A stretch of DNA of 64,000 bases from Trichormus variabilis 0441 (GCF_009856605.1 NZ_CP047242.1:618001-682000); one strand, 5' to 3'; counted from the stretch's first letter, positions 1 through 8,407 are shown. The notes: generated from the letters alone by a model not told the origin. Made by a program: numbers and translations.

Positions 1-502
1 AATGCCGTGGGGTATAAACAAAGCCGATTCCTGTTTGTGCAAATACTTCTTGGGTTTTTTCTAGCGATAGGGTAGTCCAATTTACTCCTAACCCTTGCCA
101 AATCTCAGTTAAGGGTAAACCATATTTCGTCGGTAGGCGATCGCCTCCGTGCATTACCACTGGTTGTCCGACTGCGGATAGTAGTAGTGCTGTTACCGGA
201 CTGATTGGTGCGGTGCGTGTTCTGCCATCATAAGGTATACCAAAAACTATAACTGGGCGTTGAGACGAGATTGGTTGCAGTTTTGGCCCCAGTTCATCGA
301 AAGCATCTAACATTCCCGCTAACTCTTCTCCCGTTGGGCGCTTAATCCGGTGAGCGATCAAAAATGCGCCTATCTGGGCTGGTGTAGCTTCACCCAAAAA
401 CATCATCTTAGTGGCGGTGGCGGCTTCAACACGGTTTAAACTTTCTCCCGTATGGTTCCCACTCCCTACTTTTTTCAGCAGATCCCTGAATACAATACTC
501 AT
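1..502 (-). CDS. cnaT: CnaT-like anthranilate phosphoribosyltransferase homologue (3' part off the left edge)
   Basis: The minus-strand frame is open from an ATG at 502 (MSIVFRDLLKKVG) to the window edge, so about 167 residues are visible and the C-terminus is missing. It resembles the TrpD2/anthranilate phosphoribosyltransferase family: an N-terminal helical domain (EAATATKMMFLGEATPAQIG, then IAHRIKRPTGEEL) followed by the start of the nucleoside-binding domain (RTRTAPISPVTALLLSAVG, then VMHGGDRLPTKYG). In Anabaena PCC 7120, cnaT lies next to ntcB and is needed for nirA operon expression rather than for tryptophan synthesis. The same position beside ntcB here supports that identity. Its biochemical activity is not known to me. 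It runs in the same direction as ntcB but lies downstream of it, separated by about 320 bp of repeats. Confidence 0.85.
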   Translation of the reverse strand, partial: MSIVFRDLLKKVGSGNHTGESLNRVEAATATKMMFLGEATPAQIGAFLIAHRIKRPTGEELAGMLDAFDELGPKLQPISSQRPVIVFGIPYDGRTRTAPISPVTALLLSAVGQPVVMHGGDRLPTKYGLPLTEIWQGLGVNWTTLSLEKTQEVFAQTGIGFVYTPRH

Positions 503-506
503 AAAA

Positions 507-614
507 GTCATTAGTCAATGGTCAATAGTCAATAGTCATTCGTCATTGGTCATTCGTTGTGTTGTTGCTTTGGACTGTGGACTTTTGACTGTGAACTATG
601 AACTATTGACTAAT
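507..614. repeat. STRR array (7-bp GTCAATA/GTCATTN units)
   Basis: Heptamers of the GTCAATA / GTCATTC / GTCATTG type run tandemly from about 507 to 557 and then decay into related heptamers on the other strand (GACTGTG, GAACTAT). This is the short tandemly repeated repetitive DNA typical of heterocyst-forming cyanobacteria. It lies just upstream of the cnaT start, so it is transcribed only if cnaT is read from further upstream. No protein-coding meaning is apparent. Confidence 0.8.
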
Positions 615-654
615 CCTATACCTTATATAGGAATCCGATTAGATTTGTGTTAGC

Positions 655-812
655 GCAGCCTTTCCTGCGGAACGCTACCGCGTTCGCCAAAGGCGTTCTC
701 GCAGAGTACCCGCAGGGTATGAGGGAATTTTGTTGGCGTACCCCTTCGGGGAAGCAAGCTACGCGGTAGCGTCTCGTAGAGAAGCCTTCCCGTAGGGTAT
801 TTTGAATTTTGA
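655..812. repeat. Composite of short palindromic repeats between ntcB and cnaT
   Basis: Several overlapping imperfect palindromes can be read, for example GCGGAACGCTACCGCGTTCGCC, the pair around TACCCGCAGGGTA, and CCCCTTCGGGG. The block ends in TTTGAATTTTGAATT, a tail seen beside many Nostoc repeats (also near 10910, 14035 and 43140 in this window). It fills the gap downstream of the ntcB stop. It could act as a terminator or RNA-processing structure, but no T-run follows a stem, so I call it only as a repeat. Confidence 0.6.
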
Positions 813-819
813 ATTGGTA

Positions 820-1758
820 CTACGATGCCGATCGCTGCCGCTCAACTACTGGCGGAATATTTTCTCTCACTAGTTGCCAAAAATGTTTGATAGGAGGAAT
901 TTGTAGACGGTCTTGAGTTGTGACCATAACTACTCGACGCGTTAAGCCAGAATTTTCCGGTAATGCACTATTAGCTAGGGGACGCACTGCTAAGGTGGGG
1001 TCAAGGCGCGCTTCTACTAATGCGGAAGTAGGAAGCAAAGCAATTAATTCCCCTTGGCGCACAACTCCTCGGAACGCATCTAGGGTGTTGACTTCTAAAG
1101 CCGCTTGTAGGGTGGCTTCCAATCGCTCAAATTTTTCCTGCACTAGGCGTTGCATCCCATAGCCATCTTTAAAAACCACCTGGGGATAACGTACCAACTC
1201 CGACCAAGGGACGCGCTCATATTCCGCTAAGGGATGATTGGCTGCGGTTAAGAGTTCTATCGGTTCATCATAAAGGACTTCCACCACCATATCCCTACCA
1301 GTGGTGAGGAAGCGATTATTCATGACAATTGCCAAATCTACCAAGCCATCTTTGAGGACTTTGAGTGCGCGATCGCTACCTAAGGATGTTACCCGTAATT
1401 GTACTTCTGGATAATCACGGCAAAATTTTTGTAACACTGGTGGTAAATAAGAACCACATAGGGAATGAATCGCCGCAATACACAATTCTGGCTGCTTACC
1501 GGCGATTAAATCTCCTAACTCCTGTGTAGCAGTTTCCCACTCCAGGCAAATTTTGCGGGCGCGCGGTAACAAACGCTCACCACCCAAGGTTAGCTTGGCA
1601 TGATTTGTTCTGTGAAACAGTTCTAAACCCAAATCAGCTTCTAATGACTGGATTTGACGACTAATTGTCGATTGGGTGACACCACATTTACCAGCAGCTT
1701 TTTGAAAGCTGCCAGTTTCCGCGATCGCCAAAAAAGCTTGCAACTGCTCTAGTCGCAT
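820..1758 (-). CDS. ntcB: NtcB, LysR-type activator of nitrate assimilation
   Basis: A 312-residue LysR-type regulator. The N-terminal winged helix (residues 1-60, MRLEQLQAFLAIAETGSFQ, then TQSTISRQIQSLE) is followed by the periplasmic-binding-like effector domain (about 90-300). Length and layout are typical for the family, and the ATG at 1758 gives the canonical LysR N-terminus with no extension. NtcB is the nitrite-responsive co-activator of the nirA operon in cyanobacteria. The presence of cnaT, nirB and nirA in the same island supports that assignment. A GTA-N8-TAC palindrome lies 7 bp upstream of the start codon (1765-1778), compatible with NtcA control, although its position is unusual. 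The nearest TrpR or CbbR-like paralogues would look similar, so the name rests largely on context. Confidence 0.9.
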   Translation of the reverse strand: MRLEQLQAFLAIAETGSFQKAAGKCGVTQSTISRQIQSLEADLGLELFHRTNHAKLTLGGERLLPRARKICLEWETATQELGDLIAGKQPELCIAAIHSLCGSYLPPVLQKFCRDYPEVQLRVTSLGSDRALKVLKDGLVDLAIVMNNRFLTTGRDMVVEVLYDEPIELLTAANHPLAEYERVPWSELVRYPQVVFKDGYGMQRLVQEKFERLEATLQAALEVNTLDAFRGVVRQGELIALLPTSALVEARLDPTLAVRPLANSALPENSGLTRRVVMVTTQDRLQIPPIKHFWQLVRENIPPVVERQRSAS

Positions 1759-1764
1759 TTGTAT

Positions 1765-1778
1765 GTAGCCTGAATTAC
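1765..1778. promoter_or_regulatory. Candidate NtcA-binding palindrome overlapping the ntcB start region
   Basis: The sequence GTAgcctgaatTAC is a perfect GTA-N8-TAC. It ends 7 bp before the ntcB ATG. A class-II NtcA promoter built on it would start transcription inside ntcB, so if real it may act differently, for instance as a repressor or autoregulatory site. The motif is short enough to occur by chance several times in 64 kb. Confidence 0.4.
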
Positions 1779-1880
1779 ATTTATCGCACTAATTTAAGTT
1801 AGCGGATTTTGTTCCCCAATTTGGTAGATTCTGCTACATATTTGGTCAATAGTTACCTTCCCTTATGTTCCTCATCTCCC

Positions 1881-1977
1881 TTAAGGGACTTCCAGATAAA
1901 AAATGTCCCAATGTAGGGTGCGTCAGTATGAATAATTTCTTGGTACAGCTAGGTTTTCTCGTACTGACGCACCCTAC
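1881..1977. repeat. Mobile-looking hairpin repeat, copy 1
   Basis: Two perfect 14-bp arms (GTAGGGTGCGTCAG at 1913-1926 and its complement at 1964-1977) flank a 37-nt loop containing AATAATTTCTTGGTACAGCT. To the left lies a 30-nt flank starting TTAAGGGACTTCCAGATAAA. A second copy at 33848-33946 has the same loop orientation, but the flank is on the other side and inverted. A diverged third copy lies at 39114-39177. The element fills the gap between the porin and ntcB. Confidence 0.75.
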
Positions 1978-2013
1978 TAACTTGCGGTTAGCGGCGAGAG
2001 AATGTCAATTTTT

Positions 2014-3888
2014 TTAAAAGGTAAAAGTAGTTCGCAGTACACCTACAGTTGTCGTTTCATTTCGGCTGTCACCTTCTGGGTTAAACAAAATAAATGCACC
2101 AGGAGTAATACTGATGTTATCGCTGACCCTGACGCGATAATATGCTTCTAAATGGTAAGGCGTAGCGCGATTTGAACCAAGTACAGCCGCACCGCTAGCA
2201 TCAGTACGGTAAAGTGGCTGACCAAAAATAATCCCTCCATTATTCCCAGATTTGAATAAATCTTTGAAGTGAACTCCCGCCATCCAACTTGTAAAAGTGG
2301 TGGAAGCATCAACGTTATTAGCAGAATCATCAACAAACAGTGCTGCACCATAGCCGGACAAGGCTACTTTAGGAGAAAATCGCCATGTTACAGTACCCCC
2401 AAAAGAGTTGAGTTTCACTGGTGTGCCAGGAGAAACACCAGATAAAGCACCGATGTCACCGCTAATTAATCCTGTACCTAAAATATTAATTTCGTGGTAG
2501 CTGTTGGCATAGTTTAGACCAATATCAATGTCACGGCTGGGCTTGAAGGTTAACTGTGCAGCAATAACGCTACTACCACTAAAGAACCCTGCACCTAAAG
2601 GTGTAGTAGATACTCCTGGTAGCGCTTCAGTTGGAGATTTTTGAGGAAGGTTGGCATTAACACTGCCATATAAAGCTCGGAAATCCAAATTTGGGGAAAT
2701 GCTATAAATAAATCCCGCCGCCGATGCTAAACCAGAACCAGAAGTTCCACCAGAAACTCGTACTACTGGATTCAAACCTGCAAAACGAGAAATTGATTCT
2801 TGTCCCTCGCCGTAAAAAGGTGTAATTGCAGGGAAAGCATCTGATGTTTCCGCCGCAGTTCCCACAAATAAAGTCAATTTATCAGCGACGGGAAAAATAT
2901 ACAACAACTTGTAAAGCTCTAAACTATTCGCCCCAACGCTGGACAAATTCTTGACATTAAGACCAGGAAACTGTGGTTCAAAACTAGTACGAGCGCTACT
3001 AGAACTTAGTATGGGCGAACCTAGTCCTAAGCTATTTTGCACACTACCTTCGCCCGTAGCTCCACCTAAAAAGTTGTAAGCTTGCAGACCAGTAATTAAT
3101 AAATCTTTGCCTGTAAAGCTAGTAGTCAGATTTAACCGCACTCTATTGACGAGAATGAGATTAGAATCATTGCTTCCAGGAGCGCCGCCTGTCGCACCAA
3201 TAGCGGCAATAATTGCTTCACCATTGAGTTTGGTGGTAGTAGAAAACTGATTTGCTTCTAGTTCTGTGGTACGCGCTTCTAGGGCATCTACTCGACCCCG
3301 CAAGGTTGCCAATTCCGCCGCAAATTGTTCTTGCAGTTTTTGCAGGGTTGCTAAATCTTCTTTTTTGACTAAATCAGCAGTTGCTGTAGCAATTAATTCG
3401 TTGATTCTATCAAGACACGCATTTAAGCCAGCCGCAAATTCATAGCGAGTCATCGCCCGATTACCACGGTAGGTAAGATTGGGATAACCCGCTATACAAC
3501 CATAGCGCTCCACCAAGGATTGTAATGCGCCAAATGCCCAATCAGTAGGTTGTACATCAGATAATTGGGATACAGATGTGACTTGGGCCAATTGGTCTGA
3601 TGGTGGAGATGAATTTGTGGATTCTTGTATGATTAATGGTAAAGAATTAATAGTGTTATCTGAGTCTAAATTTTCACTTTTTTGTGGTTGATTACTTGAG
3701 GTTAAATCTTTTTGGGTTAATTCCTGAGATACAAGAGAATCAATATTTTTATGGTTGATATTATTTTGAGCAATTTCGAGATTTTTATCTGAATTATTTA
3801 AATTGGTAATGGCTTGTACAGGAAATAATCCACAAAATAACCATAAAAAACCTGCTCCACCAGCAGAGGCTAGTAGATATTTTGCCAT
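2014..3888 (-). CDS. SLH-domain outer-membrane porin (OprB/SomB type)
   Basis: A 624-residue protein. An N-terminal signal sequence (MAKYLLASAGGAGFLWLFCG, cleavage likely near VQA) is followed by a low-complexity Asn/Gln/Ser linker. An SLH domain spans about 105-170 (LSDVQPTDWAFGALQSLVER, then YPNLTYRGNRAMTRYEFAAG). A short coiled coil covers about 170-215, and the C-terminal two thirds is a beta-barrel of the OprB carbohydrate-selective porin family ending in Phe (TTFTF), as expected of an outer-membrane protein. Cyanobacterial members form the major slow porins; some are called iron-uptake porins. Its place between ntcB and nirB suggests a role in passage of nitrate or other anions across the outer membrane, which is inference. 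It is about 330 bp downstream of nirB and may have its own promoter. Confidence 0.9.
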   Translation of the reverse strand: MAKYLLASAGGAGFLWLFCGLFPVQAITNLNNSDKNLEIAQNNINHKNIDSLVSQELTQKDLTSSNQPQKSENLDSDNTINSLPLIIQESTNSSPPSDQLAQVTSVSQLSDVQPTDWAFGALQSLVERYGCIAGYPNLTYRGNRAMTRYEFAAGLNACLDRINELIATATADLVKKEDLATLQKLQEQFAAELATLRGRVDALEARTTELEANQFSTTTKLNGEAIIAAIGATGGAPGSNDSNLILVNRVRLNLTTSFTGKDLLITGLQAYNFLGGATGEGSVQNSLGLGSPILSSSSARTSFEPQFPGLNVKNLSSVGANSLELYKLLYIFPVADKLTLFVGTAAETSDAFPAITPFYGEGQESISRFAGLNPVVRVSGGTSGSGLASAAGFIYSISPNLDFRALYGSVNANLPQKSPTEALPGVSTTPLGAGFFSGSSVIAAQLTFKPSRDIDIGLNYANSYHEINILGTGLISGDIGALSGVSPGTPVKLNSFGGTVTWRFSPKVALSGYGAALFVDDSANNVDASTTFTSWMAGVHFKDLFKSGNNGGIIFGQPLYRTDASGAAVLGSNRATPYHLEAYYRVRVSDNISITPGAFILFNPEGDSRNETTTVGVLRTTFTF

Positions 3889-4219
3889 GATAACTCCTAA
3901 GATATTATGAATTGGAAAAACTTTAATTGTGATGTTTAAATATGATTGATAAGTAAATATAAAGTGTATTTAATCAGCTAACACTGCTTAACTTTAAATC
4001 TCAGGAAATTAATTCACTGAAATGGCTTATCAATCTATAAATTTCATCGCAAGTAGTAAATTCTAGTAAATACTATTTTCGAGAACAAATTAACATCGAT
4101 ACTATTGGGTAATTCTATAATTACTATTGACTAATACCCACCATAATGATGACTATTTATGGTATTTGACGGGAGAGAAAGATCACGTTAAGTCTGTATT
4201 TGCTTATTGTGGTTTCAAC

Positions 4220-5422
4220 TTATACAGCAGCAGGGGCTAGCTTATTGAGTGCAGCGATCGCATGGACTCGGACAAGTTCATCTGTATCTTGTGACAGCAT
4301 GGTTAAGCTTTCCGTTGCTTCTGGACTACCTAGCTGACCCAAAGATAAAGCGATCGCACTTTTCACACTATTAGTTTTTATAGCTGGATGTGGCGAGTTC
4401 AGTATCTCTAACAGAATGGCTGTGGCTGGTATTTTTAACTCAGGCTTTTGTGTTCTTCCTAGAACTGTGACAACTTCTTGGCAAAGAGTTATGGAAGTGA
4501 CTTGATTTAAAGCTTGTCGTAAATACTCCAGCGCCTTTAGTGACTCTAGCCAATTCAAAGCGCGAATAATTTCCAGTTGTAAGGTAATAGGTGTGTGAGG
4601 TGATATCAAACCTGTGAATAGGTGCTTGGCTGCGTCATCACCACCCATCCGGGCAAGAGCATTGGCAGCTGCACAACACACCTCCACACTAAAGTCGTAC
4701 AATTTGGGTTGTAATGTGGCGACTAAATTTAATTCTGAAGATAAATCAGAGCGAAAACTTAAACCCTGAATCGCTGTACGTCTGACTGCGGCAGATAAAT
4801 CATTTAAAGCGTTCAACAGTATGGGTGGTACACGTTCATCATGAAAACTGCTGAGGGCTTCGAGTGCGGCAGCGCGGACGGAGGCTTGAGTATCTTGCAC
4901 CACACTCAATAAAGGCGCAATAGTTTCTGTACGCCGAATATAAGCAAGCGATCGCACTGCCAAAAGTCTTGTATTTTCTTGTGTTAGCAGTTCTACAAGC
5001 ACAGGAATAGCCATACTACCCATTTGCGCTATTGCGGATGAGGCGATCGCTTTCAGTTCATCCTCCTCACTAGTTTTCAATAGTTCTACCAGAGGCATAA
5101 TCGCATCTGGGTGCTGTAATTCACCTAAAATTCGGGCAGCAAACCAGCGCAATTCATCCTCTGTATCTTCATCTTCTAGGATGTCAATTAATGGGTTGAT
5201 GGTCGCAGTTCCCAAATGAACTAACACCTTGGCAATATCCCAACGTTGCTGAAAATCTCCCATCTCAAAAATAGAGAGGGCTAATTTCAGCAGTTGTTCT
5301 GAGTGACCTATTTCATTGCTATCCACTAAAATCAACTGTTGCAGATCATTAATCACCAATGACAAATCATCTGCACTATGCGCCGCCTGCGCTTGTACTA
5401 AAAGTTGACCGATATTATTCAC
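4220..5422 (-). CDS. nirB: NirB, HEAT-repeat protein needed for full nitrite reductase activity
   Basis: A 400-residue all-helical protein made of HEAT/PBS-lyase-like repeats from about residue 65 to the end (units such as DEDTEDELRWFAARILGEL, DTQASVRAAALEALSSF and DTDELVRVHAIAALNKL). There are no membrane segments and no catalytic motif. This architecture is shared with bilin lyase subunits and NblB. The position, divergent from nirA with one gene between, matches NirB of Anabaena PCC 7120, a protein shown there to raise nitrite reductase activity and to interact with NirA. The name rests on that context, since a HEAT protein cannot be identified from its repeats alone. The start is ATG at 5422. 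The Rieske gene lies 136 bp upstream in the same direction, so the two may be cotranscribed. Confidence 0.75.
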   Translation of the reverse strand: MNNIGQLLVQAQAAHSADDLSLVINDLQQLILVDSNEIGHSEQLLKLALSIFEMGDFQQRWDIAKVLVHLGTATINPLIDILEDEDTEDELRWFAARILGELQHPDAIMPLVELLKTSEEDELKAIASSAIAQMGSMAIPVLVELLTQENTRLLAVRSLAYIRRTETIAPLLSVVQDTQASVRAAALEALSSFHDERVPPILLNALNDLSAAVRRTAIQGLSFRSDLSSELNLVATLQPKLYDFSVEVCCAAANALARMGGDDAAKHLFTGLISPHTPITLQLEIIRALNWLESLKALEYLRQALNQVTSITLCQEVVTVLGRTQKPELKIPATAILLEILNSPHPAIKTNSVKSAIALSLGQLGSPEATESLTMLSQDTDELVRVHAIAALNKLAPAAV

Positions 5423-5558
5423 AATACCTTTGGAATGGTGAAGTTATGAGTGCTGTAAAGCCCTGTGGGCATAGCTGCGGCGTTTAGCCAGTGCTGAGTC
5501 GGGAGTGATAAGTAATAAATTTATTCTTCCCCTGCTCCCTGCTCTCTGCTTGCTTACA

Positions 5559-5969
5559 CTAGCTTTGCTTAACTACAACTGAATCACCCTCAATCTTGGC
5601 GGCGTAAGTTTTGAGTGGTTTTGTAGCTGGGTCTTTCTGCACTTTACCATCAACTCCATATTCTGCGCCATGACATGGGCAGACAAATTTTTTGGCTTGG
5701 GCTTGCCATGCTACAGTACAGCCTTTGTGGCTACAAGTAGGATTAACAGCAATCAGATTTGCGTCCTTCGATGTACCCACCACCAAAACCGGGCCAATAG
5801 GTGAATTTTCGTTGAGTAATTGACCAGTTTTATCTAATTCGGCAACAGTCCCGATCGCTTGCCCCTCTGTAGATGTTACAGGCTGGGAAGAACAAGCAGC
5901 GATCGCTACAGGTAAGCTACTTGCTATCCAACCCAAACCTACCCAATTGATAAAATCCCGACGTTTCAT
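5559..5969 (-). CDS. Small Rieske [2Fe-2S] protein with Tat/lipoprotein-like signal
   Basis: A 136-residue protein. The N-terminus has a twin-arginine-like motif (KRRDFINWVG), a hydrophobic stretch and a lipobox-like AIAAC with Cys26. The Rieske domain fills residues 40-136. Cys79 and His81 (CSHKGC), with Cys97 and His100 (CPCHG), are the expected cluster ligands, and Cys84/Cys99 are the usual disulfide pair. It is a minimal Rieske domain without the PetC transmembrane architecture, so it is unlikely to be the cytochrome b6f subunit. It is the first gene divergent from nirA, and its upstream region includes the nirA promoter. A redox role beside ferredoxin-dependent nitrite and nitrate reductases is possible but not shown. 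STRR heptamers begin a few bases upstream of its start. Confidence 0.85.
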   Translation of the reverse strand: MKRRDFINWVGLGWIASSLPVAIAACSSQPVTSTEGQAIGTVAELDKTGQLLNENSPIGPVLVVGTSKDANLIAVNPTCSHKGCTVAWQAQAKKFVCPCHGAEYGVDGKVQKDPATKPLKTYAAKIEGDSVVVKQS

Positions 5970-5975
5970 AGTTTT

Positions 5976-6003
5976 TAGTCAATAGTCAATAGTCAATAGT
6001 CAG
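5976..6003. repeat. Short STRR run (GTCAATA x3)
   Basis: Four tandem heptamers (AGTCAAT repeated, then AGTCAGT) sit immediately upstream of the Rieske start codon, in the position where a ribosome-binding site would be expected. Confidence 0.75.
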
Positions 6004-6120
6004 TAAAATCTCATGACACCAATCTAGGAATGAGGTATTAGAGCATATTCACTAACAACTGAGATGGAAAGTGTAGCAATGCTTTACAGGCATTTTGGGC
6101 TACTTGTTTAAGTATATGTG

Positions 6121-6135
6121 ATGCAGAAAACGCAT
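6121..6135 (+). promoter_or_regulatory. Candidate NtcB-binding dyad upstream of nirA
   Basis: ATGCagaaaacGCAT is an inverted repeat of the type described for NtcB sites upstream of cyanobacterial nirA operons (a LysR-type dyad with an A-rich centre before CGCAT). It lies 38 bp upstream of the NtcA palindrome, the expected order for an NtcA-NtcB co-activated promoter. The NtcB gene is in the same island. Confidence 0.6.
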
Positions 6136-6172
6136 GTTAATTATTTAATTTAAGCATTAATACTAGAATTCT

Positions 6173-6214
6173 GTAGCTACTTATACTATTTTACATTAGA
6201 TCCCAACATAACCT
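6173..6214 (+). promoter_or_regulatory. NtcA-activated nirA operon promoter
   Basis: A perfect GTA-N8-TAC palindrome (GTAgctacttaTAC, 6173-6186) is followed after exactly 22 bp by TAACCT (6209-6214), a TA-N3-T minus-10 box. This is the canonical class-II NtcA promoter. Transcription would start near 6220, giving an untranslated leader of roughly 575 nt before nirA. Similar long leaders are known for this operon in Anabaena. Confidence 0.8.
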
Positions 6215-6356
6215 TAGAAGTATCGAAATTGTTACATAAACATTCACACAAGCCACTTGACAAATTTAGCCAATGTAAAAGATTACAGTTTCCCCCCGGT
6301 TTAGTTCTAGAGTTACCTTCAGTGAAACATCGGCGGCGTGTCATTCATTGAAGTAG

Positions 6357-6510
6357 CGCGATGTGCAACTTATTTTTGAAACCCCTCTCCAAACCTCTCC
6401 CCGAAGCGGAGAGAGGCTTTGAATCTTACTCCCCTTCCCTGCGTTCGCGTAGCGTGTCGAAGACAGGGAAGGGTTTGGGGGTTAGGTTTGAGAGAAAGTT
6501 GCACACGGTG
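6357..6510. repeat. Dispersed palindromic repeat in the nirA leader (copy A)
   Basis: The block is bounded by an inverted pair (GATGTGCAACTT at the left, AAGTTGCACAC at the right) and contains complementary C-rich and G-rich halves (AACCCCTCTCCAAACCTCTCC against GGGAAGGGTTTGGGGGTTAGG). A copy in reverse orientation lies at 22676-22854. In this copy a 25-nt palindrome (GCGTTCGCGTAGCGTGTCGAA region, about 6440-6465) interrupts the CTTCCCT/AGGGAAG stem. Transcribed as leader RNA, it would fold into a long hairpin upstream of nirA. Confidence 0.75.
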
Positions 6511-6612
6511 TGAAGCAGCATAAATCAATTCAAAATACCCTGCGGGAAGGCTGCGCCAACAAAATTAAATATTTCGTTTTTCACTATTAGAACATCGATT
6601 CATTAATCAAAA

Positions 6613-6706
6613 ACTTAACCCCCCAGCCCCCTTCCCTTGTGAGGAAGGGGGAGCCAAACTCCCCTCTCCGCGTCGGAGAGGGGTTGGGGGAGAGGTTCTT
6701 CCAGAA
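6613..6706. repeat. Second C/G-rich hairpin repeat in the nirA leader
   Basis: Two stem-loops, CCCCCTTCCC...GGAAGGGGG and CCCCTCTCCGCGTCGGAGAGGGG, followed by TTGGGGGAGAGGTT. It belongs to the same family as the repeats at 6357-6510, 24541-24650 and 35404-35469, and ends about 90 bp before the nirA start codon. Confidence 0.7.
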
Positions 6707-6796
6707 TTACTGAATTGCTATCACTAGACCTCGTAGAACCAGCAAGACTACGGGTGGATTTATCTTGAGCAAATAAAAATTTATGAGAACCAGCTC

Positions 6797-8407
6797 ATGA
6801 CAGATACAGCAACTACCCCCAAAGCCAGTCTCAATAAGTTTGAGAAATTCAAAGCCGAAAAAGATGGCCTTGCCATCAAGTCAGAGATTGAAAAAATTGC
6901 CTCTTTGGGATGGGAAGCAATGGACGAAACAGACCGAGACCATCGCCTCAAATGGGTGGGTGTATTCTTTCGTCCAGTCACCCCTGGCAAATTCATGATG
7001 CGGATGCGGATGCCTAATGGTATTCTCACCAGCGATCAAATGCGTGTTTTAGCTGAAGTGGTGCAGCGTTACGGAGATGATGGCAACGCTGATATTACAA
7101 CTAGGCAGAATATCCAACTACGGGGAATCAGAATAGAAGACTTACCGCACATATTCAATAAATTTCATGCAGTAGGTTTAACTAGTGTGCAGTCGGGGAT
7201 GGACAATATCCGCAATATTACAGGCGACCCCATAGCAGGGTTGGATGCAGATGAATTGTATGATACCCGTGAGTTAGTGCAGCAAATCCAAGATATGCTC
7301 ACCAACAAGGGAGAAGGTAATCGAGAGTTTAGTAATTTACCACGGAAATTTAATATTGCGATCGCTGGTGGACGGGATAATTCAGTTCATGCAGAAATCA
7401 ACGATTTAGCTTTTGTTCCCGCATTCAAAGAAGGGATTGGGGATTGGGTATTGGGAGGTGGTGAAGAATCTTCTACTCACCAAAAAGTCTTTGGATTTAA
7501 CGTGTTAGTTGGTGGCTTCTTTTCTGCCAAACGTTGTGAAGCGGCAATTCCTTTAAATGCTTGGGTAACAGCTGAAGAAGTCGTAGCCTTATGTAGAGCA
7601 GTTCTGGAAGTCTATCGTGACAACGGACTTAGAGCTAATCGGCTTAAGTCTCGCTTGATGTGGCTAATTGATGAATGGGGTATAGATAAGTTCCGTGCAG
7701 AAGTCGAACAGCGTTTGGGTAAATCCTTACTATACGCTGCACCCAAAGACGAAATTGATTGGGAAAAACGCGACCATATCGGAGTCTATAAACAAAAGCA
7801 AGAGGGATTGAACTATGTAGGCTTACACATACCCGTAGGTAGATTGTATGCCGAAGATATGTTTGAACTAGCTCGGATAGCCGATGTTTACGGTAGCGGT
7901 GAAATCCGTATGACTGTTGAACAAAACATCATCATTCCCAACATTACCGACTCGCGGTTAAAGACTTTGTTGACAGATCCTTTACTAGAGAGATTTTCTC
8001 TTGATCCGGGAGCATTGACGCGATCGCTAGTTTCCTGCACAGGCGCACAATTTTGCAACTTCGCCCTCATCGAAACCAAAAACCGCGCCCTAGAAATGAT
8101 TAAAGGCTTAGAAGCAGAGTTAACATTCACCCGTCCAGTGCGAATCCATTGGACAGGTTGCCCCAACTCCTGCGGACAACCCCAAGTTGCAGACATCGGT
8201 TTAATGGGAACAAAAGCCCGTAAGAACGGTAAAGCCGTCGAAGGTGTTGACATCTATATGGGGGGCAAAGTCGGCAAAGACGCACATTTAGGTAGTTGTG
8301 TACAAAAAGGCATCCCCTGCGAAGACTTGCACCTAGTATTACGAGACTTGCTGATTACTAATTTTGGAGCCAAACCCAGGCAGGAAGCCTTAGTTAGTAG
8401 CCAGTAG
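6797..8407 (+). CDS. nirA: Ferredoxin-nitrite reductase
   Basis: A 536-residue assimilatory nitrite reductase. It catalyses the six-electron reduction of nitrite to ammonium with reduced ferredoxin in the cytoplasm. Two ferredoxin-like half-domains flank the sirohaem-binding region. The [4Fe-4S]/sirohaem ligands Cys414 and Cys420 (SCTGAQFCNFA), with Cys455 and Cys459 (TGCPNSCGQPQ), are all present. Substrate and sirohaem arginines occur in GDDGNADITTRQNIQLRGIR. Length is normal for the cyanobacterial enzyme, and the C-terminus lacks the ferredoxin-like extension seen in Plectonema. The ATG at 6797 follows a weak Shine-Dalgarno (GAGAACCAG). It is the first gene of the operon, expressed from the NtcA/NtcB promoter around 6173-6214. 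Confidence 0.98.
   Translation: MTDTATTPKASLNKFEKFKAEKDGLAIKSEIEKIASLGWEAMDETDRDHRLKWVGVFFRPVTPGKFMMRMRMPNGILTSDQMRVLAEVVQRYGDDGNADITTRQNIQLRGIRIEDLPHIFNKFHAVGLTSVQSGMDNIRNITGDPIAGLDADELYDTRELVQQIQDMLTNKGEGNREFSNLPRKFNIAIAGGRDNSVHAEINDLAFVPAFKEGIGDWVLGGGEESSTHQKVFGFNVLVGGFFSAKRCEAAIPLNAWVTAEEVVALCRAVLEVYRDNGLRANRLKSRLMWLIDEWGIDKFRAEVEQRLGKSLLYAAPKDEIDWEKRDHIGVYKQKQEGLNYVGLHIPVGRLYAEDMFELARIADVYGSGEIRMTVEQNIIIPNITDSRLKTLLTDPLLERFSLDPGALTRSLVSCTGAQFCNFALIETKNRALEMIKGLEAELTFTRPVRIHWTGCPNSCGQPQVADIGLMGTKARKNGKAVEGVDIYMGGKVGKDAHLGSCVQKGIPCEDLHLVLRDLLITNFGAKPRQEALVSSQ

Noticed and set aside
6073-6087. GTA-N9-TAC upstream of the Rieske gene
   Set aside because: It does not have the consensus N8 spacing, and no minus-10 box at the right distance was seen.
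6220-6235. GTA-N10-TAC near the nirA promoter
   Set aside because: The spacer is 10, not 8. The perfect GTA-N8-TAC with correct minus-10 spacing lies 47 bp upstream, and this site falls at the predicted transcription start.
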